Origin: a bacterium UBP2_UBA2255
Lineage (GTDB): Bacteria; Edwardsbacteria; AC1; EtOH8
Reading direction: 5' to 3'
DNA: 13,516 bases
Assembly (NCBI GenBank): GCA_002347565.1
Contig: DDXR01000082.1
Span: 409 to 13,924, forward strand
Position 1 is the first letter of the stretch, and the number at the start of each line of letters is the position of its first letter. The notes under the pieces are model-generated. The model worked only from the letters and a program-made list of their open reading frames with translations, was not told the DNA's origin and did no database searches. Below, one piece after another: positions 6,470 to 12,767 of this stretch. The translations under genes and the position numbers were made by a program.

Positions 6470-8355
6470 TGGCCCTGATCGAGCGCAACCGCTGGTGGAT
6501 GGTGGCGGTCGATGCGGCGTTGCTGACCGCGGCGCTGGTGGGCGCGTTCTGGCTGCGGTTCGACTTCACCATCCCGCCCTACTACCGGGCCTACTTCTGG
6601 CAGATCCTGCTGTTCGTGGTCGGCCTGCGGCTGGCGCTGCTGATCCTGTCCGGAGTCTACCGCGGGGTGTGGCGCTACATCAGCGTGGGCGACCTGGTCG
6701 CCATCGCCAAGGCCGTCACCATCGGTACGCTGCTGGTCGCGTCCGCGTCGTTCCTGCTGCGCCGGCTGATGGCTCGCAGCCTGTTCACCCTGGAATGGCT
6801 GGAGGGCTATCCGGTCAGCGTGCTGGTGGGCGAGTGGCTGGGCGACATCATACTGATCGGCGGGTTCCGGCTGTTCCTGCGGCTGTTCAAGCAGTACCGC
6901 ACCGCCGCCCGCTACCGCAACTCCGAACGGCGGCGGGTGCTGCTGGTCGGGGCCGGCGACGCCGGGGAGATGGTGGCCCGCCAGCTGCAGGCGCACCCCG
7001 AGTACGGCTACCAGGCGGTGGCGTTCATCGACGACGATCCCCGCAAACGGGGCCGCCAGATCCACGGCATCCCGATCGCCGGCAACCGGGGCGATCTCGC
7101 CGCCGTGGTGGCGAGGCACCGGGTGCAGGAGATCATCATCGCCATCCCCTCGGCCGCGGGCGAGGTGGTGCGGGAGGTGGTCGAGCACTGCAAGCAGGCC
7201 AAGGTCAGGTTCAAGATCGTGCCCGGCATCAAGGAAATCATCGAGGGCGACGTCAGCCTCAACCAGATCCGCGAGGTGGAGCTGGAGGACCTGCTGCGGC
7301 GGCCGCCGGTGACCGTCGACCTGGACCAGGTCGCCGGGTACCTCCAGGGGAAGACGGTGCTGATCACCGGCGCCGGCGGCTCGATCGGCGCTGAGCTGTG
7401 CCGCCAGATCGCGGACTTCGGGCCGTCCCGGCTGGTGCTGGTGGGCCGCGGCGAGAACAGCATCTACGAGATCGAGGCCGAGCTGCGGCGGACCCGTCCC
7501 GGCCTGGCACTGGGCGTGACCATCGGTGACGTCACCGACCGGTCGCGGATGGCGCGGGTCTTCCGCGATTACCGGCCGGGCGTGGTGTTCCATGCCGCCG
7601 CCCACAAGCACGTGCCGATGATGGAGCACAACCCGGGCGAGGCGGTGAAAAACAACATCCTGGGGACCAGGACCGTGGCCGAGCTGGCGCTGCGCTACCG
7701 GACGGGCCGGTTCGTGCTGATCTCCACCGACAAGGCGGTCAACCCGTCCAGCGTCATGGGGGCCACCAAACGGCTGGCCGAGGAGGTGGTGCGGTCGCTG
7801 GGCGGGCCGCGCCGCACCAAGTTCATCGTGGTCCGGTTCGGCAACGTGCTGGGCAGCCGGGGCAGCGTGGTGCCGCTGTTCAAGCGCCAGATCGCCGCCG
7901 GTGGTCCGGTGACGGTGACCCACCCCGAGGTCGAGCGCTATTTCATGACCATCCCCGAGGCGGTGCAGCTGGTGATCCAGGCCGGCGCCATGGGCCGGGG
8001 CGGGGAGGTGTTCGTGCTGGACATGGGCAAGCCGGTCCGGATCGTCGACCTGGCGCGCGACCTGATCGCGCTGTCGGGGCTGGAGCCCGACCGCGACATC
8101 AGGATCGAGTACACCGGGCTGCGGCCCGGCGAGAAGCTCTACGAGGAGCTGTTCACCGCGGAGGAGGGGATGAACGCCACCCGCAACGCCAAGATCTTCC
8201 GGGCCCGCACCGCGCCGGCGCGACCGGCCGGGGTCGCCCGGTGCGTGGCACGGCTGGCCCGGGCCGCCGGGACGGGGAACGACCGGGCCGTGGTGGCGCT
8301 GCTGGCGCGCTGTCTGCCGACCTTCACGCCGGAGGCCAATGCCGGGCGCGGCTGA
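6469..8355 (+). CDS. Membrane UDP-N-acetylhexosamine 4,6-dehydratase (PglF/CapD/FlaA1 family)
   Basis: A 628-residue enzyme expected to convert UDP-GlcNAc to the 4-keto-6-deoxy sugar using bound NAD. Residues 1-145 hold about four membrane helices (about 10-30, 42-66, 78-99, 117-140). A CoA-binding-like Rossmann domain follows (VLLVGAGDAGEM, 157-168), then the extended short-chain dehydrogenase domain with TGAGGSIG (300-307), FHAAAHKHVPMMEHNP (374-389), STDKAVNP (419-426) and SSVMGATKR (427-435). The usual SDR tyrosine is replaced by Met (M430), as is normal for this family, which uses a T-D-K set (T420, D421, K422). I chose ATG 6469, which overlaps the upstream stop as TGATG, over an in-frame GTG at 6403, because the protein then begins with the usual RNRWWMVAVDAALL segment. 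The last 17 bases overlap the next gene. Confidence 0.93.
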   Translation: MALIERNRWWMVAVDAALLTAALVGAFWLRFDFTIPPYYRAYFWQILLFVVGLRLALLILSGVYRGVWRYISVGDLVAIAKAVTIGTLLVASASFLLRRLMARSLFTLEWLEGYPVSVLVGEWLGDIILIGGFRLFLRLFKQYRTAARYRNSERRRVLLVGAGDAGEMVARQLQAHPEYGYQAVAFIDDDPRKRGRQIHGIPIAGNRGDLAAVVARHRVQEIIIAIPSAAGEVVREVVEHCKQAKVRFKIVPGIKEIIEGDVSLNQIREVELEDLLRRPPVTVDLDQVAGYLQGKTVLITGAGGSIGAELCRQIADFGPSRLVLVGRGENSIYEIEAELRRTRPGLALGVTIGDVTDRSRMARVFRDYRPGVVFHAAAHKHVPMMEHNPGEAVKNNILGTRTVAELALRYRTGRFVLISTDKAVNPSSVMGATKRLAEEVVRSLGGPRRTKFIVVRFGNVLGSRGSVVPLFKRQIAAGGPVTVTHPEVERYFMTIPEAVQLVIQAGAMGRGGEVFVLDMGKPVRIVDLARDLIALSGLEPDRDIRIEYTGLRPGEKLYEELFTAEEGMNATRNAKIFRARTAPARPAGVARCVARLARAAGTGNDRAVVALLARCLPTFTPEANAGRG

Positions 8356-9538
8356 CGACGCGGCCCCGAGCGGCCGCCCCCGCCGCGGATCGTTCCTGCC
8401 GTTCTCCCCCCCCGACATCGGGCAGGCGGAGATTGACGAGGTGGTCGACAGCCTGCGCTCGGGATGGATCACCACCGGCCACAAGGTCCGGCGCTTCGAG
8501 CAGCAGTTCGCCGACCAGGTCGGCGCGCCGCAGGCGGTGGCCCTGAACTCGGCCACGGCCGGGCTGTTCCTGGCGCTCAAGGCGCTGGACATCGGCCCGG
8601 GCGACGAAGTGATCACCACGCCCTACACCTTCGCCGCCACGGTCAACGTCATCATCCACGCCGGCGCGACGCCGGTGCTGGCCGATGTCCGCGGCGATTT
8701 CAACATCGACCCGGCGGCGGTCGCGGCGGCCGTCACGACCCGCACCCGGGCGGTGATCCCGGTGCATTTCGCCGGCCGCCCCTGCGATCTGGACGCCATC
8801 GGCGGAATCGCCCAACGCCACGGCCTGGCGGTGATCGAGGACGCGGCCCACGCCATCGGCGCCGAGTGCCGCGGCCGGCGGATCGGCACCATCGGGACCG
8901 CGACCGTGTTCAGCCTGCATGCGGTCAAGAACGTGACCACGGCCGAGGGCGGCATGGTGACCACCGGCGACCGGTCGCTGGCCGACCGCATCCGGGTGAT
9001 GGCGCTGCACGGCATGGACAAGGACGCCTGGAAGCGCTTCGCGCCGGGCGGATCCTGGCGCTATGACATCGTCGAACTGGGGTACAAGCACAACATGATG
9101 GACCTGCAGGCGGCCATCGGCATCCACCAGCTGGCCCGGCTCGAGCACTTCCACCGGCGGCGGCTGGAGATCGTCCGCCGCTACCGCACCGGCCTGGGAG
9201 ACCTGCCGGAGCTGACGCTGCCCGACTCGGCGGTCGATGGACGCCACGCCTGGCACCTCTACCCGGTGCTGGCCGATTGCGGACGGCTGGCGGTCGGCCG
9301 GGACCGGATGATCGAGCTGCTGGCGGAGGAGAACATCAGCGTCAACGTGCACTACGTGCCGGTCCACCGCTTCAGCTACTACCGGGAGCGGTTCGGGTTC
9401 AGGGACGGCGATTTCCCGGTGGCCGAGGGCCTGTCGGACCGGGAGATCACCCTGCCGCTGTACACCCGCCTGACGGACGGCGACGTCGACGACGTGATCG
9501 CCGCGGTGCGCCGGACCATCATCAACAACAGAACATAG
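8339..9538 (+). CDS. DegT/DnrJ/EryC1/StrS-family sugar aminotransferase
   Basis: A PLP-dependent transaminase that adds an amino group, usually from glutamate, to a keto sugar nucleotide. The substrate is most likely the 4-keto product of the preceding dehydratase. The 399 residues fit the family. Key parts are NSATAGL (70-76), TTPYTFAATVNVI (93-105), IEDAAHAIGAE with the PLP-ring Asp D168, and FSLHAVKNVTTAEGG with the PLP-binding lysine K197. HGMDKDAWKRF and LGYKHNMMDLQAAIG follow and resemble C-4 aminotransferases of the PglE/ArnB type. About 18 N-terminal residues before the usual LPFSPPDIG start are extra, Ala/Arg-rich and probably disordered. ATG 8339 lies inside the end of the dehydratase gene, so the two are translationally coupled. 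Confidence 0.93.
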   Translation: MPGAADDAAPSGRPRRGSFLPFSPPDIGQAEIDEVVDSLRSGWITTGHKVRRFEQQFADQVGAPQAVALNSATAGLFLALKALDIGPGDEVITTPYTFAATVNVIIHAGATPVLADVRGDFNIDPAAVAAAVTTRTRAVIPVHFAGRPCDLDAIGGIAQRHGLAVIEDAAHAIGAECRGRRIGTIGTATVFSLHAVKNVTTAEGGMVTTGDRSLADRIRVMALHGMDKDAWKRFAPGGSWRYDIVELGYKHNMMDLQAAIGIHQLARLEHFHRRRLEIVRRYRTGLGDLPELTLPDSAVDGRHAWHLYPVLADCGRLAVGRDRMIELLAEENISVNVHYVPVHRFSYYRERFGFRDGDFPVAEGLSDREITLPLYTRLTDGDVDDVIAAVRRTIINNRT

Positions 9539-9554
9539 AGGGACCGTCACCGCC

Positions 9555-10127
9555 ATGGCTGACCATTTCGTCCACGAGAGCGCCTACGTCGACCAGCCGG
9601 TCGAGATCGGCGCCGGCACCAAGATCTGGCATTTCTGCCACGTCTCCAAGGGCGCCCGGATCGGCGCCAACTGCTCGCTGGGGCAGAACGTCTACGTCGG
9701 CAGCCGGGTCGTGGTCGGCAACAACTGCAAGATCCAGAACAACGTCTCGATCTACGACCTGGTGACGCTCGAGGACAACGTCTTCTGCGGGCCGTCGATG
9801 GTGTTCACCAACGACATGAACCCCCGGGCCGCGTTTCCCAAGGGCGGGCAGTGGATCCCGACCCTGGTCCAGCGGGGCGCCAGCCTGGGCGCCAACTGCA
9901 CCATCGTCTGCGGCATCACCATCGGCAGCAACGCCTTCGTGGCGGCCGGCTCGCTGGTGCGCAGGGACGTTCCCGAGCACGCCATCGTGGCGGGCATCCC
10001 GGCTCGGATCATCGGCTGGATGTGCGAGTGTGGCGGCCGGCTGGCGTTCGGGGACGGCGAGACGGCGGCCTGCCCCGCCTGCAAGCTGCGGTACGCCAAG
10101 CACGGGGAGCGGGTGGCCAAGGAATGA
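9555..10127 (+). CDS. WbpD/WlbB-like left-handed beta-helix sugar N-acyltransferase with zinc-ribbon tail
   Basis: A hexapeptide-repeat acyltransferase that would acetylate the amino group placed by the aminotransferase. Repeats run from residue 10 to about 65 and 105-150 (IGAGTK, IGANCS, VGSRVV, VGNNCK, LGANCT, IGSNAF). Between them is the family segment IYDLVTLEDNVFCGPSMVFTNDMNPRA (about 67-91), characteristic of WbpD/WlbB enzymes acting on UDP-3-amino sugars. It lacks the N-terminal UDP-binding domain of PglD. The C-terminus carries C157-x-C159 and C173-x2-C176, a probable zinc ribbon. The 190-residue length is normal. It begins 16 bases after the aminotransferase, with GAGGGA at 9538-9543, and its stop overlaps the next start (ATGA). 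Relatives act on C-3 amino groups while its neighbours look C-4 directed, so the product is ambiguous. Confidence 0.9.
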   Translation: MADHFVHESAYVDQPVEIGAGTKIWHFCHVSKGARIGANCSLGQNVYVGSRVVVGNNCKIQNNVSIYDLVTLEDNVFCGPSMVFTNDMNPRAAFPKGGQWIPTLVQRGASLGANCTIVCGITIGSNAFVAAGSLVRRDVPEHAIVAGIPARIIGWMCECGGRLAFGDGETAACPACKLRYAKHGERVAKE

Positions 10128-11197
10128 TCGACCTGGACGACATCCGGCCCGGCGACCTGGAGCGCTGCGACCCGGCCGGCATGCACGAGGTGATCGCCGG
10201 CCTGCCCAAGCAGTGCATCCGGGCGATGGCCATCACCGAGCAGAGCCCGGCCCGGGTGCCTCCGCGCGCCTACCGCGCAGTGGTCGTCTGCGGCATGGGC
10301 GGGTCGGCCATCGCCGGCGACCTGCTGGCGTCGTACCTGATGGACAAGCTGGCGGCCCCGGTGGTGGTCAGCCGCGATTACGGGCTGCCGGCGTGGGTGG
10401 CGGCCGGCGACCTGGTGATCGCCAGCAGCTACTCAGGCGACACCGAGGAGACGCTGTCGGGATTCGACCAGGCGCTGGCGCGGGGCGCCGCCATCGTGGG
10501 CGTCTGCTCGGGCGGCCAGCTCAGGCAGCGCTGCGCCGAGCGCGGCCTGCCGTGCCTGGAAATCCCGGGCGGCCTGCCGCCGCGCGGCGCGCTGGGCTAT
10601 TCGCTCTTCGGCATTCTGGGGACGCTGCTGGCGTCGCAGGCCATCCCGGACTGCCGGGCCGACATCATGGAGGCCGTCAAGCTGCTGGAAGCGCTGGCGG
10701 CCGAATATGGCCCGGCCGCGCCGGCCGCGGCCAACCGCGCCAAGTCGCTGGCCCAGCAGCTGCACAACGGGATGCCGGTGATCTACGCCGCGGCCCACCC
10801 CCTGGCCGCCGTTGCCCGCCGCTGGTCCAACCAGATCAACGAAAACTCCAAGATGCTGTCGTACTGGGCGCTGATGCCCGAACTTTGCCACAACGAGATC
10901 GTGGGCTGGGAGAAGCTGCCCGATGTCCGCAGGCAGGCGCGGGTGGTGTTCCTGCAGGACGAGGCCGACCACCAGCGCAACATCCTGCGGATGCGGATCG
11001 TCAAGGAGCTGCTGGAGCCGAACTGCCCGGTGCTGCTGACGGTCAACAGCCGGGGCGGGACGCTGCTGGCGCGCATACTGTCGCTGTCCTACCTGGGGGA
11101 CTGGGTCAGCCTGTACCTGGGGTACCTCGGCGGGGCCGATCCCACGCCGGTGGCAAGGATCACGGAACTGAAAGCGAGACTGCAGGAGGCGCGATGA
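10124..11197 (+). CDS. Bifunctional phosphoglucose/phosphomannose isomerase
   Basis: A 357-residue member of the small PGI/PMI family of Archaea and scattered Bacteria, interconverting fructose-6-P with glucose-6-P or mannose-6-P. It has two sugar-isomerase (SIS) domains. CGMGGSAIAGD (56-66) and SSYSGDTEET (101-110) form the phosphate-binding loops. The catalytic candidates are E240 in INENSK and H256 in PELCHNEIVGW. Their 16-residue separation fits, to my recollection, the Glu and His of the Pyrobaculum enzyme. I take ATG 10124, which overlaps the upstream stop by four bases. The open frame extends further upstream, but only inside the acyltransferase gene with no family homology. Placed with the glycan genes, it would feed hexose phosphate into nucleotide-sugar synthesis. 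Its end overlaps the next gene by four bases. Confidence 0.93.
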   Translation: MIDLDDIRPGDLERCDPAGMHEVIAGLPKQCIRAMAITEQSPARVPPRAYRAVVVCGMGGSAIAGDLLASYLMDKLAAPVVVSRDYGLPAWVAAGDLVIASSYSGDTEETLSGFDQALARGAAIVGVCSGGQLRQRCAERGLPCLEIPGGLPPRGALGYSLFGILGTLLASQAIPDCRADIMEAVKLLEALAAEYGPAAPAAANRAKSLAQQLHNGMPVIYAAAHPLAAVARRWSNQINENSKMLSYWALMPELCHNEIVGWEKLPDVRRQARVVFLQDEADHQRNILRMRIVKELLEPNCPVLLTVNSRGGTLLARILSLSYLGDWVSLYLGYLGGADPTPVARITELKARLQEAR

Positions 11198-12171
11198 AGG
11201 CCATCATCCCGGTGGCCGGGGCCGGGACCCGGCTGCGTCCTCACACCCACAGCACGCCCAAGGTGCTGATCAGCGTGGCCGGCAAGCCGATCCTGGGACA
11301 CATCCTGGACCAGCTGGCGCCCTTGCCGATCGACGAGGTGGTGCTCGTGATCGGCCACATGGGCGACAAGATCCGGGAGTACGTCGACGCCAACTACCGC
11401 TTCAAGACCAGCTACGTGGTGCAGGAGACGCAGCGGGGCCTGGCCGAGGCGGTGCACCTGACCAAGCAGGCGGTGGGCGACAGCGAGGGCCTGATCATCC
11501 TGGGCGACACCGTGTTCCGCACCGACTTCCGGCGGATCGTGGCCAAGCGGCACGGGCAGATCGGGGTCAAGCCGGTGGCCGACCCCCGCCGCTTCGGCGT
11601 GGTCGAGCTATCGGGGCGCCGCATCGTCAAACTGGTCGAGAAGCCCGAGCGCCCCAAATCCAACCTGGCGATCGTCGGCATCTACCTGATCCAGCACATG
11701 GGCCGGCTGTACGACTGCATCGAGCGGCTGATGAAACGCGGCATCAGGACCAAGGGGGAATACCAGCTGACCGACGCCCTGCAGCTGCTGATTGACCGCG
11801 GAGAGATCCTGGAAGCCTTCCCGGTGGAGGGGTGGTACGATTGCGGCAAGCCGGAGACCCTGCTGGCGACCAACCGCCAGCTGCTGGAGATCGGGCCCAG
11901 GAAGCCGGCCCGCAGCGGCGGCGTGGTGTATGTCCCCCCGGTGTATGTCGATCCCGCCGCAACGGTGGAGCACTCGATCATCGGGCCGTACGTCTCGATC
12001 GCGGCCGGCAGCCGCGTGCGGAACGCCATCATCACCGACAGCGTCATCGGCGCCAACGTCCAGCTGGACACCATCAGCCTGCGGGAGTCGATCATCGGCG
12101 ACAACGCGGTGATCCACGGCCGCCAGCGCAAGCTCAACGTGGGCGACGCCTCGGAGGTGGACCTGTCTTGA
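11194..12171 (+). CDS. Sugar-1-phosphate nucleotidylyltransferase with C-terminal beta-helix
   Basis: Predicted to form an NDP-sugar from NTP and a sugar-1-phosphate, most likely glucose-1-phosphate with dTTP or UTP. The 325 residues include an N-terminal nucleotidyltransferase domain: GAGTRLRP (9-16), STPK with K23, GDT at 104-106 for metal and sugar binding, VEKPERP (148-154) and GWYDCGKPE (213-221). A C-terminal left-handed beta-helix follows (about 250-310; DPAATVEHSIIGPYVSIAAGSRV, then further hexad turns), the layout of long RmlA-like and archaeal enzymes. The nucleotide and sugar cannot be assigned from the sequence; a mannose-1-P guanylyltransferase role is possible but less likely. 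The start is fixed by AGGAGG at 11184-11189 and the ATGA overlap with the isomerase. It is the last gene of the six-gene run. Confidence 0.9.
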   Translation: MKAIIPVAGAGTRLRPHTHSTPKVLISVAGKPILGHILDQLAPLPIDEVVLVIGHMGDKIREYVDANYRFKTSYVVQETQRGLAEAVHLTKQAVGDSEGLIILGDTVFRTDFRRIVAKRHGQIGVKPVADPRRFGVVELSGRRIVKLVEKPERPKSNLAIVGIYLIQHMGRLYDCIERLMKRGIRTKGEYQLTDALQLLIDRGEILEAFPVEGWYDCGKPETLLATNRQLLEIGPRKPARSGGVVYVPPVYVDPAATVEHSIIGPYVSIAAGSRVRNAIITDSVIGANVQLDTISLRESIIGDNAVIHGRQRKLNVGDASEVDLS

Positions 12172-12182
12172 TCTAACCCCAA

Positions 12183-12205
12183 CCCCTTCCCCGCGAGGGA
12201 AGGGG
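12183..12205. repeat. Palindromic repeat after the glycan operon (possible terminator)
   Basis: A perfect 9-bp stem CCCCTTCCC / GGGAAGGGG with a five-base loop (CGCGA), 11 bases past the stop of the nucleotidylyltransferase gene. No T tract follows (TGTACAAAG), so rho-independent termination is not assured. The sequence resembles a type of dispersed repeat seen in several genomes. Confidence 0.7.
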
Positions 12206-12215
12206 TGTACAAAGT

Positions 12216-12232
12216 CCCTCTGGCGAAGAGGG
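12216..12232. repeat. Short palindromic repeat CCCTCT-GGCGA-AGAGGG
   Basis: A 6-bp stem with a five-base loop, 10 bases after the previous hairpin and followed by GGAACGAGGGGTGTG. The two hairpins together look like one composite interspersed repeat unit of about 60 bases (12183-12246). Confidence 0.6.
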
Positions 12233-12265
12233 GAACGAGGGGTGTGTTTTCGGTCATCGCGAGTG

Positions 12266-12309
12266 GGTCGTCATGCCGAGCATGTCGCAGCATGACAAAT
12301 GAGACGACC
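12266..12309. repeat. Nested inverted repeat GGTCGTCATGC ... GCATGAC ... GACGACC
   Basis: Inner arms GTCATGC (12270-12276) and GCATGAC (12290-12296) lie within outer arms GGTCGTC (12266-12272) and GACGACC (12303-12309). GGTCGT/ACGACC plus CATGC/GCATG can form together with an internal bulge. It looks like a separate repeat type from its neighbours. Confidence 0.65.
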
Positions 12310-12332
12310 AACGGTAGTTCGGTGCGCGTGTC

Positions 12333-12375
12333 ATTCCCGTCCCGCAACGCGTGCGGGGTAAACTCCGGCGGGAAT
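12333..12375. repeat. Nested palindrome ATTCCCG ... CGGGAAT
   Basis: Outer arms ATTCCCG (12333-12339) and CGGGAAT (12369-12375) enclose an inner 6-bp stem CCCGCA/TGCGGG (12341-12346, 12352-12357). With the flanking GTC on the left and CCAGG on the right it resembles the widespread family of dispersed repeats that begin GTCATTCCCG and end CGGGAATCCAGG. A T run at 12395-12401 is 20 bases further on, too far to make it a normal terminator. Confidence 0.7.
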
Positions 12376-12432
12376 CCAGGAAGGGAGTATTGCTGTTTTT
12401 TTCTTGTGACCCTGCGACAGTAGGGCAATGAA

Positions 12433-12477
12433 GCCCTGCTCAGGGCAGGCTCCGAAAGAACCAAAGGCTTGTCCTGA
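12433..12477. repeat. Repeat with perfect GCCCTG-CT-CAGGGC palindrome and longer alternative hairpin
   Basis: GCCCTG (12433-12438) and CAGGGC (12441-12446) form a palindrome with a two-base centre. Alternatively TCAGGGCAGGC (12440-12450) pairs with GCTTGTCCTGA (12467-12477) as an 11-bp RNA helix with two G-U pairs and a 16-base loop. The two structures exclude each other because they share CAGGGC. It may be just another dispersed repeat. Confidence 0.55.
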
Positions 12478-12556
12478 GAACTGCTACCTGCCTTACAAAT
12501 CGGAGGAAGCCTTTTTCCGCCCGGCGCTCGTCAGGTGTCGTGATATCCGCCGCTGA

Positions 12557-12603
12557 CCACCCCCGTAATCCCCTCCTTCAGATAAGGAGGAGACGAGGGG
12601 TGG
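12557..12603. repeat. Nested palindromic repeat CCACCCC ... CCTCCTT/AAGGAGG ... GGGGTGG
   Basis: Outer arms CCACCCC (12557-12563) and GGGGTGG (12597-12603) enclose an inner perfect 7-bp stem CCTCCTT/AAGGAGG (12572-12578, 12584-12590) with a five-base loop. This is the largest and most regular palindromic unit in the metK upstream region. Translation of either strand gives no conserved protein. Confidence 0.7.
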
Positions 12604-12767
12604 CCCCGACGCGGAGCCGGTAACGCATGAAATCCGAGACCGGCGGCTGAGCACAAGCGCGCACCGTAAGGCGGGGACCACGGGATCACGTGCTGCAGCG
12701 AGGATACTGTGAACATCATCACATCGTGATAATAGTAGTACTGTAACAATAACGAACGGAGCGGAAC
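12604..12767 (+). promoter_or_regulatory. metK upstream leader with possible promoter and paired sequence motifs
   Basis: This last stretch before metK differs from the repeats upstream. It has a GCCGGT/ACCGGC stem (12616-12621, 12639-12644), adjacent palindromes CACGTG and CTGCAG (12687-12698), and then an abrupt change to AT-rich sequence from about 12700. Within the AT-rich part TACTGT occurs twice (12705-12710 and 12739-12744) around a palindrome ATCAC-ATC-GTGAT (12718-12730). GATAAT (12728-12733) could be a -10 element with a poor -35 17 bases upstream. GGAG (12758-12761) is the ribosome site. A regulator-binding site is plausible but unproven, and I could not match a SAM riboswitch class by eye. 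Confidence 0.35.

Noticed and set aside
6382..8619. Very long open frame on the minus strand (745 codons), and others such as 4856-6394, 1466-2584 and 8324-9556
   Set aside because: They are the reverse complements of well-identified genes in GC-rich DNA, where stop codons are rare. Their proteins are His/Arg/Gln/Pro-rich without any family motif.
12333..12401. Palindrome 12333-12375 plus T run 12395-12401 as a terminator
   Set aside because: The T run is 20 bases beyond the stem, too far for an intrinsic terminator.
12205..12423. 72-codon plus-strand frame in the metK upstream region
   Set aside because: It runs across three different palindromic repeats and has no ribosome site or recognisable protein features.
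12604..12767. SAM-I riboswitch before metK
   Set aside because: I looked for the GGCAACC-type core and four-way junction helices and did not see them. Other SAM-responsive classes could not be excluded by eye, so it is listed only as a leader to test.
12172..12767. CRISPR array in the repeat-rich region
   Set aside because: The units differ from each other in sequence and spacing. There is no identical direct repeat with regular spacers and no cas gene nearby.
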